NCBI RefSeq assembly: GCF_019355935.1
Contig: NZ_CP079925.1
Location: forward strand, 1,240,001-1,304,000
Origin: Comamonas sp. Y33R10-2
GTDB lineage: Bacteria > Pseudomonadota > Gammaproteobacteria > Burkholderiales > Burkholderiaceae_C
DNA: 64,000 nucleotides
Reading direction: 5' to 3'
In this document: piece by piece, positions 61,187-64,000 of the stretch
Layout of the letters: the number at the start of each line of letters is the position of its first letter
Numbering within the stretch: position 1 is the first letter of the stretch
The notes under the pieces: model-generated
The model's input: only the letters and a program-made list of their open reading frames with translations
Told to the model about the DNA's origin: nothing
The model's database searches: none
Translations under genes and position numbers: made by a program

Positions 61187-63829
61187 TCAGCTGAAGACAC
61201 TGGTGGCATTCGGCTTCGCCTTCTCCCAAGCCGAACGAGCTCTCTTGTAGTCCGACTTGATGGCATCGAAATGGGCCAACTCGCTCTTGATCAAATCAGT
61301 GGTGAGGGGCACCTCATGGAAGTCTTGCGAGTGGGAATGTGCGTCGATGTAGCGCGATAAAGCAGCCATTCGATCATGAATGCGCGCCGCGATCGCTTCG
61401 TCGAAGTACACCTTATTCAGTGTGAACGTGATGTTCTCACGCCAACGCCGCACCACGTTGTTGAACAGCGTCTTCTGGATGAAGTCCTCATAGGCAGTGC
61501 GCAGACTGCCACAGGCCTTTTCCATGGCGTCCCGCTGCGGGTCACCAGCCAAGGTCAGTGCCGTCTCGTAGTGCCCCTTGGCCCGTTCATGCGCAGCCCC
61601 TTCATAGTGTTCGTACGGAAAGGCCAGCCGATCGATCGCCCCAGGCGAATTGGCGTCATCGCGCCATACTGTGCGCCCAGCGAATGCCACCCCTTTCTCC
61701 TTAGCAGCCGCCGCGAGATAGTTTGTGAACATGATGTCGTGTGTGAAGACAACCACCTGCCTACGATTGGCTTCGGTCACCAGCCGCTGCGCGATCGACT
61801 CCTTGCGCACGTGATCCATCGACGTTACTGGATCGTCGAAGATCACCCCCGCACAAGCACCGTTGAGCTCCACCTCTGTTAGAAAGTCGGCCAGTGCCGC
61901 AGCCGTCTGCTCTCCCTCACTAAGCACTTGCGAAGGATCAACTCCGGCCATCCCGGCATTGGCAATTTCGATCTTCCTGTCCGTAGTCCCAGCCTCGCCG
62001 GCAAACTTGAATTGCACCGGCAGTGTCAACCCAAGCGCGGTACAGTTCTCGGTGAATCGCGCGATGAAACCTTGTGCAACGAGTTCCTTGGCCAGAGCCT
62101 TCTGCTTGCTCGTGACATCGCGCTGGATGGTTGGCAGACTGCGAAGGCATGCATTCGCTTTCAGCACCCAGTTCTGGTCTTCGACCGCTTCTGCCACGGC
62201 AATGTAGTGGTCGGCCAGCCACTGTCGGTCCTTGAGTAGTTGCAGTTCCAGAAGCAGCGCATCAATTAATACCTGAGGATCGCTCTGCTGAAGCTTTCCG
62301 TTGTCTTGAGCGAGGCGATCTACCAGCGCGGACACCCGGTCCGAGACGGTGTCATATGCGAGCAGCGACAGCGCCGGATCCGTCTCCTTTGCCACCGCTT
62401 CGCTCAACACGCCAACAATGGAACGGAAGCCCTCAATATACCCGATGATCTCCGCCGCCAGGACCGCATCGAGTTCTTGCACGGTGCGCCGCGCGGCACT
62501 TTCCTCGCCAAAGAAAGACAGTCCTACCTTGCCTAGCGCAACGTTGTGCGATTTGAGGGTGCTCCTCGTGACGGCAAGCTGAGCCTCCACATCGCTAGTG
62601 GCCGTTTGGTAGAACTTAGTCAGGCGATCCGCGCTGTCGGCATCCAGGGTCTGTTGACACAACACGCAGCGGGCTCCATCCGTCTGGGACGGAAATGGAG
62701 CTCCTGGATAAGCTTCCTCGCCGTATGCAATCGCAGCGGCCAGCAAATCCAGCCACGCACGGGTTCCGACAGGTTGAACCGGCTCACCGCCGAAACGGGC
62801 GGCCGACAGCGCCGCGCCTTGTTCCACCAGCGCCGTTATCCGCGACGCCGTCGCAGCGATGCCTTGCACGAGCACCGGTTGGATCGCCTGCGTCAGGGCA
62901 CCGATGGACGTATGAACAGCCTTCAGGTCGGCAATGCGCTGTTCGTTTCTCTTGACGATCTCTTTCGGGTCCGAGGTGCGCAATTCGACCAGTTGTTGTT
63001 CGATCGCCGAGAGCCGGGCAGCTTCGGCTTCACCATACACCGCAAGTTCTTGCAGCCGCGCCAGATCCGTCTTTGCAGTGAGGGCAGAGAGAGCTGTCGC
63101 GACTTCGGATGTGCTGTTTTGGATGGCATATTTGTCGGCGGCGTGGGTGCGCTGCGTGATCTGGTCACGGAGTTTGGTCTGCAGTCCGGTGAATGCCGCC
63201 ACCATGCGCGGGAAGACATCAAACAGATACGGCATGACCTGGAAAGCGTTGCGGCCGTCCAGGTGCACGCGAACGCAAGTCGAGTCGAAGACAGCGAAGC
63301 CATCGCGCATTCGCTGGAAGGGTTCCTGATGAACGAAGTCCACGGTCGAACCATCGTCGAATGAGAACTTCGCAGTTGGCTTTGGCTGCTTGCTCTTCCC
63401 AAGCTTCACATCGCCCAGGATCCCGACATCCTTCGATCGCGTAAAGCACGCGGATTTCAGCACCCGTGCATAACCAGACTTGCCAGCCCCGTTGGGTCCG
63501 TAGATCACCGTGAGCTTGGGACCAAAGTTAAGCGTTTCACCTGCGGCCAGCGCGTTGACGCCTGAGACACCGGTCATCTTCGTCAGGGTACTGACCACGG
63601 CAGGAGCACCCGGTTTGAACTGAGGAAGCACCGGATTCCAAGCAACGCGGGCCGCATCGGGGCCAGCCAGGTTCTGGTCAATCAGATACTCCGAGAAAAC
63701 CTCATCGAGCACGGCATCGGACAGTTCAATGTCCTCCACCAATTTGCTCAGCAAGAAATACTGCCAGGTGGGAAGTGTCGTGCCCCAAGCGGACAAGGAG
63801 TCAAAGATATTGAACGTCAGCTGTGTCAT
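61187..63829 (-). CDS. SMC/RloC-like AAA ATPase with zinc-hook motif
   Basis: 880 residues. Walker A GPNGAGKS (111-118) and a distant ABC signature LSEGEQ (636-641), Walker B GVIFDDPVTSMDH (661-673) and H-loop VVFTHD (693-698) bracket a long coiled-coil region with CVLC (388-391), a zinc-hook-like turn. This is the layout of Rad50/SMC-like defence ATPases such as RloC and PrrC relatives (AAA_13 class). The C-terminal about 180 residues could hold an effector; no tRNA-nuclease motif was assigned. It is co-directional with the nuclease-STAND gene and with a gene entering from the right edge, so the three probably form one operon. A defence role is inferred. Confidence 0.75.
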   Translation of the reverse strand: MTQLTFNIFDSLSAWGTTLPTWQYFLLSKLVEDIELSDAVLDEVFSEYLIDQNLAGPDAARVAWNPVLPQFKPGAPAVVSTLTKMTGVSGVNALAAGETLNFGPKLTVIYGPNGAGKSGYARVLKSACFTRSKDVGILGDVKLGKSKQPKPTAKFSFDDGSTVDFVHQEPFQRMRDGFAVFDSTCVRVHLDGRNAFQVMPYLFDVFPRMVAAFTGLQTKLRDQITQRTHAADKYAIQNSTSEVATALSALTAKTDLARLQELAVYGEAEAARLSAIEQQLVELRTSDPKEIVKRNEQRIADLKAVHTSIGALTQAIQPVLVQGIAATASRITALVEQGAALSAARFGGEPVQPVGTRAWLDLLAAAIAYGEEAYPGAPFPSQTDGARCVLCQQTLDADSADRLTKFYQTATSDVEAQLAVTRSTLKSHNVALGKVGLSFFGEESAARRTVQELDAVLAAEIIGYIEGFRSIVGVLSEAVAKETDPALSLLAYDTVSDRVSALVDRLAQDNGKLQQSDPQVLIDALLLELQLLKDRQWLADHYIAVAEAVEDQNWVLKANACLRSLPTIQRDVTSKQKALAKELVAQGFIARFTENCTALGLTLPVQFKFAGEAGTTDRKIEIANAGMAGVDPSQVLSEGEQTAAALADFLTEVELNGACAGVIFDDPVTSMDHVRKESIAQRLVTEANRRQVVVFTHDIMFTNYLAAAAKEKGVAFAGRTVWRDDANSPGAIDRLAFPYEHYEGAAHERAKGHYETALTLAGDPQRDAMEKACGSLRTAYEDFIQKTLFNNVVRRWRENITFTLNKVYFDEAIAARIHDRMAALSRYIDAHSHSQDFHEVPLTTDLIKSELAHFDAIKSDYKRARSAWEKAKPNATSVFS

Positions 63830-63835
63830 TGTGTT

Positions 63836-64000
63836 TTAACTCCTCAACTCGAGTGCGCGCAACCAGGCATGAACCTTTCCGAAGGCATCCCGCTGCCACT
63901 GCTCTGGAAGCGCAGCCCGGAGCACCTGCGTATCCTCCACGAAGCGACGCACGCATGTCGGACCGAGCCCACCCATGGAATCGAACTTGTCAGCAATGAA
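63836..64000 (-). CDS. 3' end of a further gene in the right-edge locus
   Basis: The - strand frame is open from the window edge to a stop at 63836-63838, six bases before the SMC-like gene's start, giving 54 visible residues (FIADKFDSMGGLG...RRFVEDTQVLRAALPEQ...KVHAWLRALELRS). No family can be assigned from this tail. The tight spacing suggests it is the upstream partner in the same operon. Confidence 0.55.
   Translation of the reverse strand, partial: FIADKFDSMGGLGPTCVRRFVEDTQVLRAALPEQWQRDAFGKVHAWLRALELRS

Overview
The window looks like chromosomal DNA of a betaproteobacterium of the Comamonadaceae (Comamonas/Delftia-like). This is inferred from high-GC housekeeping genes, several periplasmic binding proteins of the Bug/TctC type, an Omp32-like porin, an intergenic hairpin repeat of a kind I associate with this family, and many IS3 and IS5 relics. 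No tRNA, rRNA or CRISPR array was recognised. The density of insertion-sequence debris and of foreign-looking segments marks the window as a genome-plasticity zone.

Left part. 1-3341 holds fatty or aromatic acid oxidation genes: the C-terminal part of a 3-hydroxyacyl-CoA dehydrogenase, a 3-oxoadipyl-CoA-type thiolase (pcaF/paaJ) and a double-hotdog thioesterase-like protein. After IS3 debris, 3837-12787 is a type I restriction-modification locus (hsdR, a DUF262/DUF1524 GmrSD-like protein, a small M15-peptidase-like protein, hsdM, hsdS). An in-frame TAG separates the first 139 codons of hsdR from the rest. It is followed by an AT-rich two-gene cassette (12948-14566) encoding a GTPase with a C-terminal hydrophobic DUF697/IRG-like region and a second GTPase with a degenerate G4 motif. 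This is the best candidate here for an undescribed system. A secreted SH3 protein follows.

15588-19430 is an IS nest: an intact IS3-family element with 26-bp inverted repeats, then an IS5-family element inserted in an older IS5-type transposase, which itself sits in an IS3 relic.

Middle part. 19730-29115 is a catabolic cluster on the + strand: FAS1-like/MaoC dehydratase, two family III CoA-transferases, a LysR stub, a Bug receptor, a zinc-free MDR oxidoreductase, an enoyl-CoA hydratase, a porin and an SMP-30-like lipoprotein. 29192-35898 is a second cluster: a Bug receptor, a Zn alcohol dehydrogenase and an aldehyde dehydrogenase, flanked by two diverged copies of a DUF2889-end/LysR block. 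The left LysR is dead and the right one is intact. IS debris (35926-36420, including a 73-bp mini-element) ends this part.

36671-45479 is a mobile or plasmid-like module: an XRE regulator with palindromic operators, unknown proteins, a metallophosphoesterase, ParB overlapping a large tyrosine-recombinase-like protein, three small membrane proteins on the - strand and a complete small tyrosine recombinase.

Right part. A divergent SDR/AraC pair (45664-47529) precedes a - strand kdp potassium locus with the unusual order kdpF, small ORF, kdpA, kdpC, kdpB, an outer-membrane protein gene, kdpD, kdpE. A class I glutamine amidotransferase follows. At the right edge, next to a solitary IS end, is a probable defence locus on the - strand: an Mrr-like nuclease fused to a STAND NTPase, an SMC/RloC-like ATPase with a CVLC zinc-hook-like motif, and the 3' end of a further gene.
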